A stretch of DNA of 64,000 nt from positions 1 to 64,000 of the forward strand of contig NZ_QNUL01000030.1 of assembly GCF_003383615.1 (NCBI RefSeq). The letters run 5' to 3'. The DNA is from Dyadobacter luteus. Its GTDB lineage: Bacteria; Bacteroidota; Bacteroidia; Cytophagales; Spirosomataceae. A program made the position numbers and the translations under genes. Shown here in pieces: positions 9,689 through 19,096 of this stretch. The notes below the pieces were generated by a model. It saw nothing but the letters and a program-made list of their open reading frames with translations, did no database searches and was not told the origin of the DNA. Each line of letters opens with the position of its first letter. The stretch's first letter is position 1.

Positions 9689-10837
9689 ATGCAAAATACC
9701 ATCATACAGATTTTCAAAGATCTGTACCAGGGAGAGCCTGTGCTCTTCCGCGCTCCCGGCAGGATTAACCTGCTGGGAGAACACACCGACTACAACGAAG
9801 GATTCGTATTGCCGGCTGCCATTGACCGTGAGATTTTCTTCGCGATCAGGCCTAACGAAACAGATGTATGCAACGTGTATGCAGTGGATATGAAGGAGCA
9901 GGATTCGTTCCATTTAACTGATCCAGCCAAATCTGAACTTGCCTGGGCGAATTACATCCGGGGCACCGTTCAGCAGTTTGTGAAAGCAGCTTACGCAATT
10001 TCGGGATTTGATCTGGTTTTCGGAGGCAACATTCCACTGGGTGCAGGATTATCTTCATCTGCCGCGCTGGAATGCGGGACGGCCACTGCCCTTAACGAAA
10101 TCTTTGAGCTGGGGATTCCAAAAGTTTCTCTTGCATTGATGGCACAAAAAGCGGAACATGAATATGCAGGCGTAAAGTGTGGCATCATGGATCAGTTCGC
10201 CAGCATTCACGGCAAACATTCGAACGTAATATTGCTGGACTGCCGTTCAGTTTCGTATACTTATCACCCGATCGACCTGACCCAATATACTCTACTGCTT
10301 TGCAATACGGGTGTCAAACATTCGCTCGCAGACAGCGAATACAACACACGCAGACAGGAATGCGAGCAAGGCCTTCAGACAATCCGCACCCAATACCCGC
10401 TTGTAGAAAGTTTGAGAGACGCAACTTCCGCCATGGTAATGACTTTGCACTATCAGCTCAGTACTGTTGTGTTTAACCGGTGTATGTACGTGGTTCAGGA
10501 AAATGAGCGTGTACAACAAGCCGTGAAAGCCCTCGCCAATCACGACCTGAAACTGTTTGGTTCACTCATGTATCAGACACATGCCGGTTTGTCTGAGTTG
10601 TATGAGGTGAGCTGCCCTGAGCTTGACTTACTCGTAGATCTGACTCTTGACCGGCCAGAAGTATCAGGCTCCCGCATGATGGGAGGAGGCTTCGGAGGCT
10701 GCACGCTAAATCTTGTTGAAACACAGCATCTGGAGTCGCTTACAGATTTCCTTAGCGAATCCTATCACCGAGTTTACGGTAAAATGCCGGAAGTATACCC
10801 GGTAAAAATTGTCGATGGTTGCAATCGACTCATTTAA
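9689..10837 (+). CDS. galK: Galactokinase
   Basis: A 382-residue GHMP kinase, normal length for bacterial GalK. It phosphorylates alpha-D-galactose to galactose 1-phosphate with ATP, the first step of the Leloir pathway, in the cytoplasm. Visible signatures are the galactokinase motif GRINLLGEHTDY (residues 24-35), the ATP-binding GHMP loop PLGAGLSSSAALE (about 116-128), the CGIMDQF segment, and the glycine-rich SGSRMMGGGFGGC near the C terminus. It lies in an operon with a sugar permease upstream and galT 14 bp downstream. Confidence 0.96.
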   Translation: MQNTIIQIFKDLYQGEPVLFRAPGRINLLGEHTDYNEGFVLPAAIDREIFFAIRPNETDVCNVYAVDMKEQDSFHLTDPAKSELAWANYIRGTVQQFVKAAYAISGFDLVFGGNIPLGAGLSSSAALECGTATALNEIFELGIPKVSLALMAQKAEHEYAGVKCGIMDQFASIHGKHSNVILLDCRSVSYTYHPIDLTQYTLLLCNTGVKHSLADSEYNTRRQECEQGLQTIRTQYPLVESLRDATSAMVMTLHYQLSTVVFNRCMYVVQENERVQQAVKALANHDLKLFGSLMYQTHAGLSELYEVSCPELDLLVDLTLDRPEVSGSRMMGGGFGGCTLNLVETQHLESLTDFLSESYHRVYGKMPEVYPVKIVDGCNRLI

Positions 10838-10851
10838 ACGAACCAAAGAAG

Positions 10852-11907
10852 ATGACCACATTCGATCTTGCAGAACATCCTCACCTGAGATATAATCCGC
10901 TTACGGGCGAAAACGTATTGGTTTCGCCTCACCGCGCCAAACGTCCGTGGCAGGGCCAACAGGAAGAAACGGCAGCGGAGCAAAAATTATCCCACGATCC
11001 CAACTGCTATCTGTGTGCAGGCAACAAGCGTATGGGCGAAGAAATAAATCCGGATTATGAAGATGTCTTCATTTTCCAGAATGATTTTGCAGCTCTTCAG
11101 GACACTACGCCGGAAGGATCTTACGAGGAAGACGAGCTCATCAGAGTAAAAGCGGAGCGGGGAATTTGCAGGGTGGTGTGTTTCTCTCCAAGGCATGACC
11201 TCACCCTGGCAGAAATGGAGGTATCTCTAATCCGCAAGGTAATAGACGCCTGGCAGGAGCAATACATAGAACTCGGAGCAAAGGACTACATCAGTTATGT
11301 CCAGATATTCGAAAACAAGGGTGCGATTATGGGATGCAGTAATCCGCATCCGCACGGGCAGATATGGGCACAAAGCTCAATACCTTCAGAGGTTGCGAAA
11401 GAGACCTTCACTCAGGAAAAATATTTCGCAGAAAAAGGAAAAAGTCTGCTGTCCGATTATCTGAAAAAGGAACAAAAGCTGCATGAAAGAATAGTAGCAA
11501 GCAACGATAGTTTTACGCTGCTGGTGCCGTTCTGGGCAGTGTGGCCATTCGAAACGATGATTGTGAGTAATCGCCATTTTGGAAATATGACAGAAATGAC
11601 AGACGCAGAGAAAGATGATTTCGCGGCTATCATCAAAACGGCTACTTCGGTTTATGACAAGGTGTTTGATATTTCCTTTCCCTACTCATCAGGAATTCAT
11701 CAGACCCCGACCGACGGCGCATATCCTGGCTGGCATTTCCACATGCATTTTTATCCTCCGTTGTTGCGGTCGGCGAGCGTCAAAAAGTTCATGGTGGGTT
11801 ATGAACTGATGGGCAATCCTCAACGCGATATCACGCCGGAAGTAAGCGCAAGAATGCTGCGTGAATTGTATGAGAACACAAAAGAGGAACCGGTACTGGT
11901 GGTTTAA
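10852..11907 (+). CDS. galT: Galactose-1-phosphate uridylyltransferase
   Basis: A 351-residue GalT of the HIT superfamily. It exchanges UMP between UDP-glucose and galactose 1-phosphate through a uridylyl-histidine intermediate. SNPHPHGQ gives the active-site HPH triad with nucleophile His168. CYLCAG (C-x2-C, near residue 46) and a His in FSPRHD correspond to the zinc ligands of the E. coli enzyme. The ATG at 10852 is preferred over an in-frame codon at 10819, which would overlap the end of galK; AAAGAAG precedes it. Last gene of the permease-DUF5107-galK-galT operon. No galE is seen in the window. Confidence 0.96.
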   Translation: MTTFDLAEHPHLRYNPLTGENVLVSPHRAKRPWQGQQEETAAEQKLSHDPNCYLCAGNKRMGEEINPDYEDVFIFQNDFAALQDTTPEGSYEEDELIRVKAERGICRVVCFSPRHDLTLAEMEVSLIRKVIDAWQEQYIELGAKDYISYVQIFENKGAIMGCSNPHPHGQIWAQSSIPSEVAKETFTQEKYFAEKGKSLLSDYLKKEQKLHERIVASNDSFTLLVPFWAVWPFETMIVSNRHFGNMTEMTDAEKDDFAAIIKTATSVYDKVFDISFPYSSGIHQTPTDGAYPGWHFHMHFYPPLLRSASVKKFMVGYELMGNPQRDITPEVSARMLRELYENTKEEPVLVV

Positions 11908-11958
11908 TTACAAAATCAGGTAACGAGGCTATTCAATCAAAACCGTTTCTGAATCAGG

Positions 11959-12741
11959 ATGAAAAATACCTTCAGACAGAATGCTGTTCCAAAAATTCTT
12001 TGGGCAGGAAATGACCCGGGACTTTGCGATGATATCAGGCAAAGAATGTCAGGTTTTGGAGAAATACAAAAATGCGACTTACAACAATTCCTAAGGACGA
12101 TTCAGGAAATCCGGCTCGACTTGCTCATCATTGGAAACGACGTTACTCATTCACAAGCCTTATTTACACTTGAAGAACTGAAAAGTGAATCTGCCAATGC
12201 GCACATACCGGTCATGTTGCTGGCAGATTCCACTTTTTTTGAGCTGGAATATTTGCATGCAGGAGCCGATCATTTTCTGGTTTGCCCTATCCGGCCCGAT
12301 ATTCTTTTTGCAAGAATTAAAACGATTCTGGAAAATCAGAGAAGATTAAAACTCCATTTCAGAAAACAAGCCGGTTTGCCGGACGAAGACATTGTCGTAC
12401 AGGATCAGGACAAACTCCTCCTGGATAACGCCACACGAATCGTTGAGATGAATCTTGACAATAGCGCTTTCAATGTGCAATCTCTGGTGTACGAAATGCA
12501 CATGAGTCAATCGGTTTTGTACCGCAGAATAAAAGAAATCACCGGTTGTTCGGTCATTGAATTCATCAAAACCATACGTCTGATGAAAGCAGCGCAGTTA
12601 CTTCATCAGCCGCATGCCCGGGTATCGGAAGTAGCCTACATGGTGGGAATTGAAGATCCGAAAAATTTCCGTACTTCTTTTCAGCGTAAGTATTGCCTCT
12701 CTCCTTCTCAATACGCAAGAATGCATCGGTTGCAAGGCTGA
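11959..12741 (+). CDS. AraC-type HTH regulator with degenerate receiver domain
   Basis: A 260-residue protein with a CheY-like fold (residues about 11-130) followed by a linker and an AraC-type HTH (about 160-258; VSEVAYMVGIEDPKNFRTSF is the conserved second HTH). This is the layout of the C-terminal end of Bacteroidota hybrid two-component regulators, but no kinase or sensor portion is attached. The receiver looks inactive: the residue expected to be the phospho-acceptor Asp in DLLIIGND is Gly, the Thr/Ser position is Ala (VMLLAD), and the usual Lys before Pro is Cys (LVCPIRP). It begins 51 bp after galT and may belong to that transcription unit. Target unknown. Confidence 0.8.
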   Translation: MKNTFRQNAVPKILWAGNDPGLCDDIRQRMSGFGEIQKCDLQQFLRTIQEIRLDLLIIGNDVTHSQALFTLEELKSESANAHIPVMLLADSTFFELEYLHAGADHFLVCPIRPDILFARIKTILENQRRLKLHFRKQAGLPDEDIVVQDQDKLLLDNATRIVEMNLDNSAFNVQSLVYEMHMSQSVLYRRIKEITGCSVIEFIKTIRLMKAAQLLHQPHARVSEVAYMVGIEDPKNFRTSFQRKYCLSPSQYARMHRLQG

Positions 12742-12900
12742 TCCTGCTGCAGGATGGCGAACATTCAAATAAGATGCCCCTTTTCAGGAAAACTATGCTC
12801 CCGGCAGTTTACAGTTATATATGGACGTTTGCCGAAAATATACATAAGTATGTAGCAAGACGAGCGGTGAGTCCACTACAAAATATAAGGCTTGCGCAAC

Positions 12901-14430
12901 CTAATTCCGCCCTCTTTCCGACCTGTTCTTTCCGGTTGTAAAATCCTTCCGAAGTCCGATCATTCCCCCGTAGGAAGTCCTGTAAAGCTGTCCGATATCA
13001 GCAGCAAAGGAAGCACGAATTGTCATTCCTTCCAATGTTTTAATTCTACGTTGTAAAGAGATCAGCCCTGAAAACTGCTTAATGGTTTCCGGAAATGGTG
13101 CGTCGTAAGTACCAATATTGGTTGTGTAGGACAGCTTGCTCACCCAGAAAATATCCTCCAGCAATCTTCCCCTCAAACCAGCATGAAAAGCAGAAACTCT
13201 GTTGTTGCTTGTAAAAAAGTCGGCATATTTTGGCCAGCGAAATTCGGTGTCTGATGTCGGAGAGATGAACGGGGTACCAATGCCCCGATTATAATAAGAC
13301 CATCCATCACGGATTTGTGAATTGTTGAAGTAGTTGTCTCTTCCAAAATCCCCACGTCTTTTTACATAATTTTCAACGTTGAATTCCGGCCCACCCTGAT
13401 CTTTGGTAAAAAGAAACTCAAATACTGCTTCTGTTACTTCGAATGCAGCACCGTACGAATTGTTCCTTCTGATTCTTATTCCGTTCAAACCATCCCGCAA
13501 GTTTGTCAAAGCGTACAGTGTACCATCTTCGTAAATATTCTGACGATAAAGAAAAAACGAAGTAGCATATGTTTCAATCTCCATACCTAAATCAATCGTT
13601 CCCAAGTGATTACCAACCCTGTTACCATCATCAAAATCATTCACAATCGCATTGGCATCACCCGGCTTACCAGTAATAATACGGTAATAGTTAGCCCATC
13701 CTTTCGGCATCTTTCCATCTATAGTCAGATAGGGCGACCTTCCTCCCCATTGAACCTGATGATTAAATCCGCCATACAATTTGACGCGTGAATGTTTCCT
13801 TCCCAGCCTCACATATAACATCTTCTGATGTAATTTCAAATTACTGGTCGTTTGTCTGTCACTTTCAAAATGCCCTTCAGAATAAAATCCATTAAAGGAA
13901 AGTAATCCATCTGTAAATGGAATAGAAACAAATCCGATTGTACCAATTTGTATTTTTGGAATCGGCATTGCATTGTTAGACCAAATATAAGATCCGCTTC
14001 CTATTGTTGAATCGGCCAATCCGACCCATTGCTTTTTTCTACCGACAAAAAGCTCCCAGTTTTTAAATTGAACAGCGCCATTTATTTGCGGAAACATTAT
14101 TTCATTTCGCGCTGATGCATTGGCTGCAATTTCGACTGCACTGCTAAAACGCCAGTTTGAATTTTTTGAACCTATAGGAACATAATAAGCAAAACCGCCA
14201 TAAAAATTAGCTAATGGTGTATGATCAGGAATAATACCAAACTGATTGGTTTTGAGCCAGAATGGTGTTCTTCCGGAGGTACTGACCATACCGGAAACCT
14301 CCGCAAAAATTGCTGTTGAATCTCTGCCCTGAGGTGATTCAGGAGTTGTAGTTTGGCTAAATACAGAATGAGCCAGCCCGGTCGTACATAGATATACGAC
14401 AGCCCAAAGGAATATTTTTCCTTTATTCAT
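12901..14430 (-). CDS. Wzi-like capsule-assembly outer-membrane beta-barrel protein
   Basis: A 509-residue exported protein with a signal peptide ending near FSQ (residue 26). The mature part is rich in alternating aromatic/polar beta strands and contains motifs shared with the Wzi (capsule assembly) barrel family: TPFWLKTNQFG near the start, WELFVGRKKQWVGLAD, and GGFNHQVQWGG. Wzi of E. coli is an outer-membrane lectin that holds capsule polysaccharide at the surface; Bacteroidota homologues are widespread but not necessarily capsule proteins. I chose ATG 14430 over 14448 because the signal peptide (MNKGKIFLWAVV) begins there. No capsule genes are nearby, so its role is open. Confidence 0.75.
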   Translation of the reverse strand: MNKGKIFLWAVVYLCTTGLAHSVFSQTTTPESPQGRDSTAIFAEVSGMVSTSGRTPFWLKTNQFGIIPDHTPLANFYGGFAYYVPIGSKNSNWRFSSAVEIAANASARNEIMFPQINGAVQFKNWELFVGRKKQWVGLADSTIGSGSYIWSNNAMPIPKIQIGTIGFVSIPFTDGLLSFNGFYSEGHFESDRQTTSNLKLHQKMLYVRLGRKHSRVKLYGGFNHQVQWGGRSPYLTIDGKMPKGWANYYRIITGKPGDANAIVNDFDDGNRVGNHLGTIDLGMEIETYATSFFLYRQNIYEDGTLYALTNLRDGLNGIRIRRNNSYGAAFEVTEAVFEFLFTKDQGGPEFNVENYVKRRGDFGRDNYFNNSQIRDGWSYYNRGIGTPFISPTSDTEFRWPKYADFFTSNNRVSAFHAGLRGRLLEDIFWVSKLSYTTNIGTYDAPFPETIKQFSGLISLQRRIKTLEGMTIRASFAADIGQLYRTSYGGMIGLRKDFTTGKNRSERGRN

Positions 14431-14540
14431 ACACGTTGAAAGTAGCACCTGTCTCTCTAAATCACATAAGAATAATTGGTAATATTTATGTAATTATACA
14501 GAGAAACAGAGGAGGGTTGAGTAATAATTTATTTTATTAA

Positions 14541-14564
14541 CATTGAGATCATATTATCTCAATG
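14541..14564. repeat. 9-bp perfect inverted repeat upstream of the Wzi-like gene
   Basis: CATTGAGAT (14541-14549) and ATCTCAATG (14556-14564) form a 9-bp stem with a 6-nt loop, about 110 bp before the Wzi-like start and downstream of its putative promoter. It could be an operator or a 5'-leader hairpin. The rest of the 14431-14948 gap is very AT-rich and shows no gene. Confidence 0.5.
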
Positions 14565-14636
14565 ACTTTTATTAATAGCTAATATCTATAATTAATTCGA
14601 ACTGGAATTAGAATAATGTCACCTATATAACGAACG

Positions 14637-14664
14637 CAAATATAGAGTATCAGCAAAAAACAAA
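14637..14664 (-). promoter_or_regulatory. Putative promoter of the Wzi-like gene
   Basis: On the minus strand TATATTTG (14644-14637) fits the TAnnTTTG consensus perfectly. A TTTG lies 16 nt upstream of it (14664-14661), slightly closer than usual. If used, it gives a leader of about 200 nt containing the inverted repeat at 14541-14564. Confidence 0.35.
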
Positions 14665-14883
14665 ACACCATAATTATTCATTTTAATGATAGAATATTAA
14701 CTAGTAAAATGAGACAAATAAATTCTAGAAAAAAATATCCAAAGGTGACTTGCAGGTTAAAATATATCTGCTAATGCTTTAACGGTATATTAATAAACGT
14801 TATTGATATATGGCCGATTTGGGTTTTATCCTAACACACATTTTACGCAGGGAAGTAAATTCGGGGGAACATAACTAATTAGA

Positions 14884-14923
14884 AAGCAGGTGCGAACAGA
14901 TCAGTATCTGCCAGCACCTGCTT
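14884..14923 (-). terminator. Hairpin terminator after the alpha-amylase gene
   Basis: AAGCAGGTGC (14884-14893) pairs with GCACCTGCTT (14914-14923), and an inner CAGAT/ATCTG stem (14897-14901, 14906-14910) extends it. It begins 26 bp after the amylase stop on the minus strand. The minus-strand tail TCTAATT is only weakly T-rich. Confidence 0.55.
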
Positions 14924-14948
14924 CAGTTTTATTTACACAAATGATGAG

Positions 14949-16433
14949 CTACTGAATACACCAGACACTCACCGAGCGTCCATTAGTCCTGAACACACCA
15001 TTACCTTCTTCGTCAATTGTCACTGTTTCTGATACGTTTCCCAGGTGATCGGAGAATATCTTTCCCGCATGTTGAGTTCCTACGAACATCGTTTTCTCAG
15101 CATCCTCATGGTTGGACAACAGTACCGCACAGACCGAGTTTTCATGCTCTTCGTCACCCTCTCTCGTCCAGCCAATGCACTGCGGTTCTTCGAAATAATC
15201 GTGCTGCGGACCATAGGCCAAATGCTTTCTCACGCGAAGCAATGCTTCCAGCTGAGGCATACTTTCCATCACAACCTTATGTTCCTGACCATCATTTCCG
15301 GTATCCGTATATTCTGAACCGTACAAATCAGTATAAAAAACACATGGATAACCGGCCTCCCTTAAAAGAATCAATGCATAAGCCAGCGGTCTGAACCAAG
15401 GTTCTACCGGCTGTTCCAATGACTGCAATGGCTGGGTATCGTGGTTCTCTACCAGCGTTACGGCAAGGTCTGGCCGAACCTGGACAAGCGTGTTGTCAAA
15501 TATGGTTCTCAGGTCAAACTGTTCATTTTCTTTGGATGCCTTATAAAAATTACCTTGTAATGGCGCATCAAAAAGCGACATCCGATTCTCCGTAGCATCT
15601 ATGTAAGCAAGAATCGAATCCAGATCATACGGCGACCAGTATTCTCCAACGGTAAACAGTTCCTTTTGAAATCTGTTGCGCAAATGATCAAGCCATTCGT
15701 TAAAAAATGTGGGATCCATATGTTTGATCGCGTCAAGGCGGAAACCGTCACACCCTGACGTCTCTGTGAACCACTCTCCCCAGTTTTTCAATTCCTGTCG
15801 CACATGTGGATTCCTGAAATCTATGTCCGATAACATAAGATAATCGTAATTCCCGTTTTCCAGATCCAAAACATCCTGCCAACCTTCGCCATATTGGTTT
15901 TGTATACTATATATGGCATTCTCCTCGGTTCCAGCGTTGTAGTCTACTCCTGAAAAACACTGATAATCCCAGACAAATTGAGAATACCGGCGGTTTCTAC
16001 CCGGAAAAGTAAATTTGGTATAAGCTTGTATTTCAAAAGTATCACTGACAAACTCTGTTCGATTGTCTGGTACAACTTCCTTCACAGGCACGGTTTCTAT
16101 CTCATCAGCCCCGCCCATGTGGTTAAGCACTATATCGCAATAGACCTGTAATCCAGCTTCTTTCCCTGCCGCAATCGCTGCCAGAAACTCTTCCTTTGTA
16201 CCATATTTGGTTCGTACGGCGCCCTTCTGATCAAATTCTCCCAGGTCATACAGATCATAAGAATCATAGCCTGTGGAATCCGGGCCGGCCATTCCTTTGT
16301 GTGCCGGAGGCAGCCATACAGTGTCAAATCCAATTTCTTTCAGGTGCTTCGCCTGATTTTTAAAATGATTCCATAGTGAACCGTCGGCTGGTAAATACCA
16401 CTCGAAGAACTGAAGCATTGTAAAATTTTCCAT
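14949..16433 (-). CDS. Cytoplasmic alpha-amylase, GH13
   Basis: A 494-residue GH13 enzyme of the cytoplasmic AmyA/liquefying-amylase type, lacking a signal peptide (MENFTMLQFFEWYLPADGS is the usual N terminus). The four conserved regions are present: DIVLNHMGG, GFRLDAIKHM with nucleophile Asp234, FTVGEYW with acid/base Glu264, and VENHDTQP with Asp332. A C-terminal beta domain completes the length. It should hydrolyse internal alpha-1,4 bonds of maltodextrin or stored glycogen inside the cell. The neighbours (permease, oxidoreductase) do not suggest a dedicated starch operon. Confidence 0.93.
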   Translation of the reverse strand: MENFTMLQFFEWYLPADGSLWNHFKNQAKHLKEIGFDTVWLPPAHKGMAGPDSTGYDSYDLYDLGEFDQKGAVRTKYGTKEEFLAAIAAGKEAGLQVYCDIVLNHMGGADEIETVPVKEVVPDNRTEFVSDTFEIQAYTKFTFPGRNRRYSQFVWDYQCFSGVDYNAGTEENAIYSIQNQYGEGWQDVLDLENGNYDYLMLSDIDFRNPHVRQELKNWGEWFTETSGCDGFRLDAIKHMDPTFFNEWLDHLRNRFQKELFTVGEYWSPYDLDSILAYIDATENRMSLFDAPLQGNFYKASKENEQFDLRTIFDNTLVQVRPDLAVTLVENHDTQPLQSLEQPVEPWFRPLAYALILLREAGYPCVFYTDLYGSEYTDTGNDGQEHKVVMESMPQLEALLRVRKHLAYGPQHDYFEEPQCIGWTREGDEEHENSVCAVLLSNHEDAEKTMFVGTQHAGKIFSDHLGNVSETVTIDEEGNGVFRTNGRSVSVWCIQ

Positions 16434-16454
16434 CTGGTGTTTTTAGTTCGATAC

Positions 16455-16486
16455 TGTCGGGACACATTAAATAACTGTACCCGACA
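16455..16486. other. Hairpin between the AEC transporter and amylase genes
   Basis: TGTCGGG (16455-16461) pairs with CCCGACA (16480-16486), and ACA/TGT extends the stem past one bulged base. It lies in the 60-bp gap after the AEC gene stop. There is no T-run after the stem on the minus strand, so it is either a weak terminator or an mRNA-processing hairpin. Confidence 0.4.
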
Positions 16487-16493
16487 AAAAACA

Positions 16494-17408
16494 CTACCCC
16501 ATTATCAGAGTGGCGATCGACACCAATATTACAGACAGTATCATGGAAAGAAATACAAGTAAAGACGATTGCTCTTCATCGGCTTTCAAAAATGCCGCAA
16601 ATACCGTCACATTAGCGGCAACGGGAAACAAAGGAACCAGTGCAAGCATTCGAATATCGTCCTCTTCCACATTACCGGCTATTGACGAAACCGCCAGGAT
16701 CAGCAACGTTACAATCACAGCAGCCGCAATAGTCCTGATCCCTAATATTCTGGCAAAATAAGGGAAACGAATTTTACTAAAATCCACATTCCCCAATTGT
16801 AGCCCCACGATGAACATCCCGGCAGCGGATACGATAAAACTGACTACATTTAAAGCCGGCTTCACCACTTCCGGAGTTTCGACCTCAAAAACCTTACAGA
16901 TAACCCCGGCTACAAATACATACAGAAAAGGAATGCTCAACACTTCCCGTCGTGCGCGCTTAGGTGAAAGCTTCGTTTTAGCAACCTGGTAGAAGCCGAT
17001 TGTGTCCCCATACAGGGCTGAGCCCAGGTAAATACAGATTAAAACACTTACGCTATCTTCGCCAAACAGTGCCTTCACTATAGGTATGCCAAAAAAAGCG
17101 ATATTGAAAAATGAAAACGAACTTCTTAGCAAAAGAGGATCCGTCTCGGTCGCAAACTTACGCTGAACGGGAATCGCCAGATAATTCATAGCCAAAGCCA
17201 GTAAAAAGGTGACTATCGGAAGTGTCACCAACTTAGATGGTTCTGCATCGAGCATGTTCGTAAAAACAATCAGTGGCAGCAGGACATTGATCAACGGTTT
17301 GGACACATAATCTGAGTTGAATTCAAATTTTCTGCCAACCACATAGCCCGCCAGAACAAATGCCATAACCGGCAAAAGCTCTCCGTATAATTTAAGCAGG
17401 TTTTCCAA
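16494..17408 (-). CDS. AEC (auxin efflux carrier) family transporter
   Basis: A 304-residue inner-membrane protein with about ten hydrophobic helices arranged as two five-helix halves. The N-terminal segment (YGELLPVMAFVLAGYVVGRK) and the central SSFSFFNIAFFGIPIVKALFG match the AEC permease family, whose bacterial members carry malate, malonate or other organic anions. Its start overlaps the end of the upstream oxidoreductase gene by 17 bp, so the two are translationally coupled. Substrate cannot be deduced from the sequence. Confidence 0.85.
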   Translation of the reverse strand: MENLLKLYGELLPVMAFVLAGYVVGRKFEFNSDYVSKPLINVLLPLIVFTNMLDAEPSKLVTLPIVTFLLALAMNYLAIPVQRKFATETDPLLLRSSFSFFNIAFFGIPIVKALFGEDSVSVLICIYLGSALYGDTIGFYQVAKTKLSPKRARREVLSIPFLYVFVAGVICKVFEVETPEVVKPALNVVSFIVSAAGMFIVGLQLGNVDFSKIRFPYFARILGIRTIAAAVIVTLLILAVSSIAGNVEEDDIRMLALVPLFPVAANVTVFAAFLKADEEQSSLLVFLSMILSVILVSIATLIMG

Positions 17409-18912
17409 TGATCTCGCTGGTTAGGTGGCGGCAAAGTTTACCAATCATTTGCACATTGAACCAAACGGCGTTCACATCCAGCAGCATACCATTCGTGATA
17501 TGACCTACTGCATAAAAACCGCTGGTACTTTTTCCGTCAACCGTTACCTGCATCGTGTCGGGGTTGATGCGTATTCCTCCTACCGGATCAGGTTCAATGA
17601 GTTCATCCTTCGCCAGATTTTGAATCAATTCCGATTTCATCATCTTAACCGCAGAAGCAGGACCTGTTGCATTGATCAAATACTTTTCATTTGCAAGTTG
17701 CTCTTTTCCGTAAGTCAGCTTAAAGGATTTCGATTTTTTGTCAAAGTCTACAGATGCCAGATTTGGTATAATTGAAAGTCTGTCATCACTGAACAATTGC
17801 GCTATCCGCTTTGCATTGACCAGCGGCATACAATGTCGGTTGATGCCCCAAAGGCCACCCAGCCATTTCTTGAATTTAAGTTTTTCCGATTCCTCCAGCC
17901 ACTTCCACATTTGTGTACTGTCGTAGCGGAGCGAGTAAGGAATATTTGTAAGCGCATCACCACCTTTTTTGGCCAGAGCGATATCTGCTTTTAAAAGTGT
18001 TGCTGCATCTTTTCCGGTTCTGGCAGTTGCCTTCCAATCTATTTTTTCACCTTCCAAATCCTCCACCTCTTTCATAAACAAGCGGAGCATATCCTTTACA
18101 GTTGGTCTGCGCAGCTTTGTCCGTTGTATTTCGTGGAGGTTTCTCAGTGTGATATACTTCCTCTCCGGCATGGGTTGGTCATCGGGTTGCACTCTTGGCA
18201 AAAGTCCGTCGAGAGAATAGCAGGTAATTTTTCCTGTGTAGCCGTTATCTTCCAGTGTCATCAGGGCATCAATGGCACTCAAACTGGAGCCCAGAATTCC
18301 CACCTGTGCATCTTTGGGGATTTTTTTCAATAGAGGGGCAGACGGCCAGGGAGAGGCAAAATAAGTACTATGTGTTTCAAGTTCTGCGTAGTTATTTGCA
18401 ATTGGGGTACCGGGAGCAAGAAGGACAAAATCACTTTGGTGTGACTTCCCATCTGCCAGGTGAATCTTAAATCCTGATTTCAGATTACTGATACGATCCG
18501 CCTCTGCATGTATCACAGAAACCTGCATCCCTTCTTTTTCTGCCAGTTGCAGATAATGTTCAAACTGACTTTTCAGATAATCTCCGTAAAGTCGGCGTGT
18601 TGCGAAAGCTTCTTGTTGACCTTGATTATCAACCACTTCAGACCCTACCTGTGATTCATTTTCTATCAACCAATCGCTGAAATGTTCGGGCTCGTCTACA
18701 TGGATTCCCATCAGATCGGCCTGGGTGTTGAGTATATGTCCAGGTTGACTGGTACCGAAGGCCAATCCCTTTCCTACCTCTTTATTTTCTTCAATAATAG
18801 TAATAGAAATACTCTTGTGAAATCCTGCGATGCGCAATTGGAGAAACAGTTCCACAAATGCAGAAATCCCGCAAGCGCCGCCTCCAATAATCGTAATATT
18901 TGTCTTGCTCAT
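17392..18912 (-). CDS. FAD/NAD(P)-binding protein (HI0933/YdhS-like, function unknown)
   Basis: A 506-residue predicted flavoprotein. The N terminus MSKTNITIIGGGACGISAF is a Rossmann dinucleotide-binding motif, and the following acidic strand and VGKGLAFGT segment match the FAD-NAD(P)-binding family found in proteins of the YdhS type. A second nucleotide-binding glycine motif is seen in KDAQVGILGSSLSAIDAL (about 210-228), and DFVLLAPGT and YLINATGPAS are the usual ATG-like motifs. The ATG at 18912 is chosen because the Rossmann motif then starts at residue 5; the in-frame start at 18939 adds nine residues. It overlaps the AEC gene by 17 bp. Substrate unknown. Confidence 0.8.
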   Translation of the reverse strand: MSKTNITIIGGGACGISAFVELFLQLRIAGFHKSISITIIEENKEVGKGLAFGTSQPGHILNTQADLMGIHVDEPEHFSDWLIENESQVGSEVVDNQGQQEAFATRRLYGDYLKSQFEHYLQLAEKEGMQVSVIHAEADRISNLKSGFKIHLADGKSHQSDFVLLAPGTPIANNYAELETHSTYFASPWPSAPLLKKIPKDAQVGILGSSLSAIDALMTLEDNGYTGKITCYSLDGLLPRVQPDDQPMPERKYITLRNLHEIQRTKLRRPTVKDMLRLFMKEVEDLEGEKIDWKATARTGKDAATLLKADIALAKKGGDALTNIPYSLRYDSTQMWKWLEESEKLKFKKWLGGLWGINRHCMPLVNAKRIAQLFSDDRLSIIPNLASVDFDKKSKSFKLTYGKEQLANEKYLINATGPASAVKMMKSELIQNLAKDELIEPDPVGGIRINPDTMQVTVDGKSTSGFYAVGHITNGMLLDVNAVWFNVQMIGKLCRHLTSEIIGKPA

Positions 18913-19035
18913 GTACAATGTTGATAAAGTCCATAACACCCCGAATCCGGGATTACGAACACTATCAGCAAAGAACCGTGCTAAGCCGGAGCAAATGCGG
19001 GCACGAGCAATTTAGACTTGCCTGAAAATAACGAC

Positions 19036-19058
19036 GCCCCGACTTCGTCAGTCAGGGC
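19036..19058 (-). terminator. Weak terminator after the cyanophycinase-like gene
   Basis: GCCCCGAC (19036-19043) and GTCAGGGC (19051-19058) form an 8-bp stem with one mismatch. On the minus strand it is followed by GTCGTTATTTTC. It begins 38 bp after the end of the broken cyanophycinase-like gene. Confidence 0.4.
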
Positions 19059-19096
19059 TCATATCATCTACAGTCAGATACTGACAAACTCCCAAA

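Noticed and set aside
12746..12759. ATCCTGCTGCAGGAT-like palindrome after the AraC/receiver gene
   Set aside because: The loop is too short for a hairpin and there is no T-run, so a terminator is not supported.
12693..12941. 82-codon plus-strand frame overlapping the end of the AraC/receiver gene
   Set aside because: It overlaps two confident genes on both ends and has no recognisable features.
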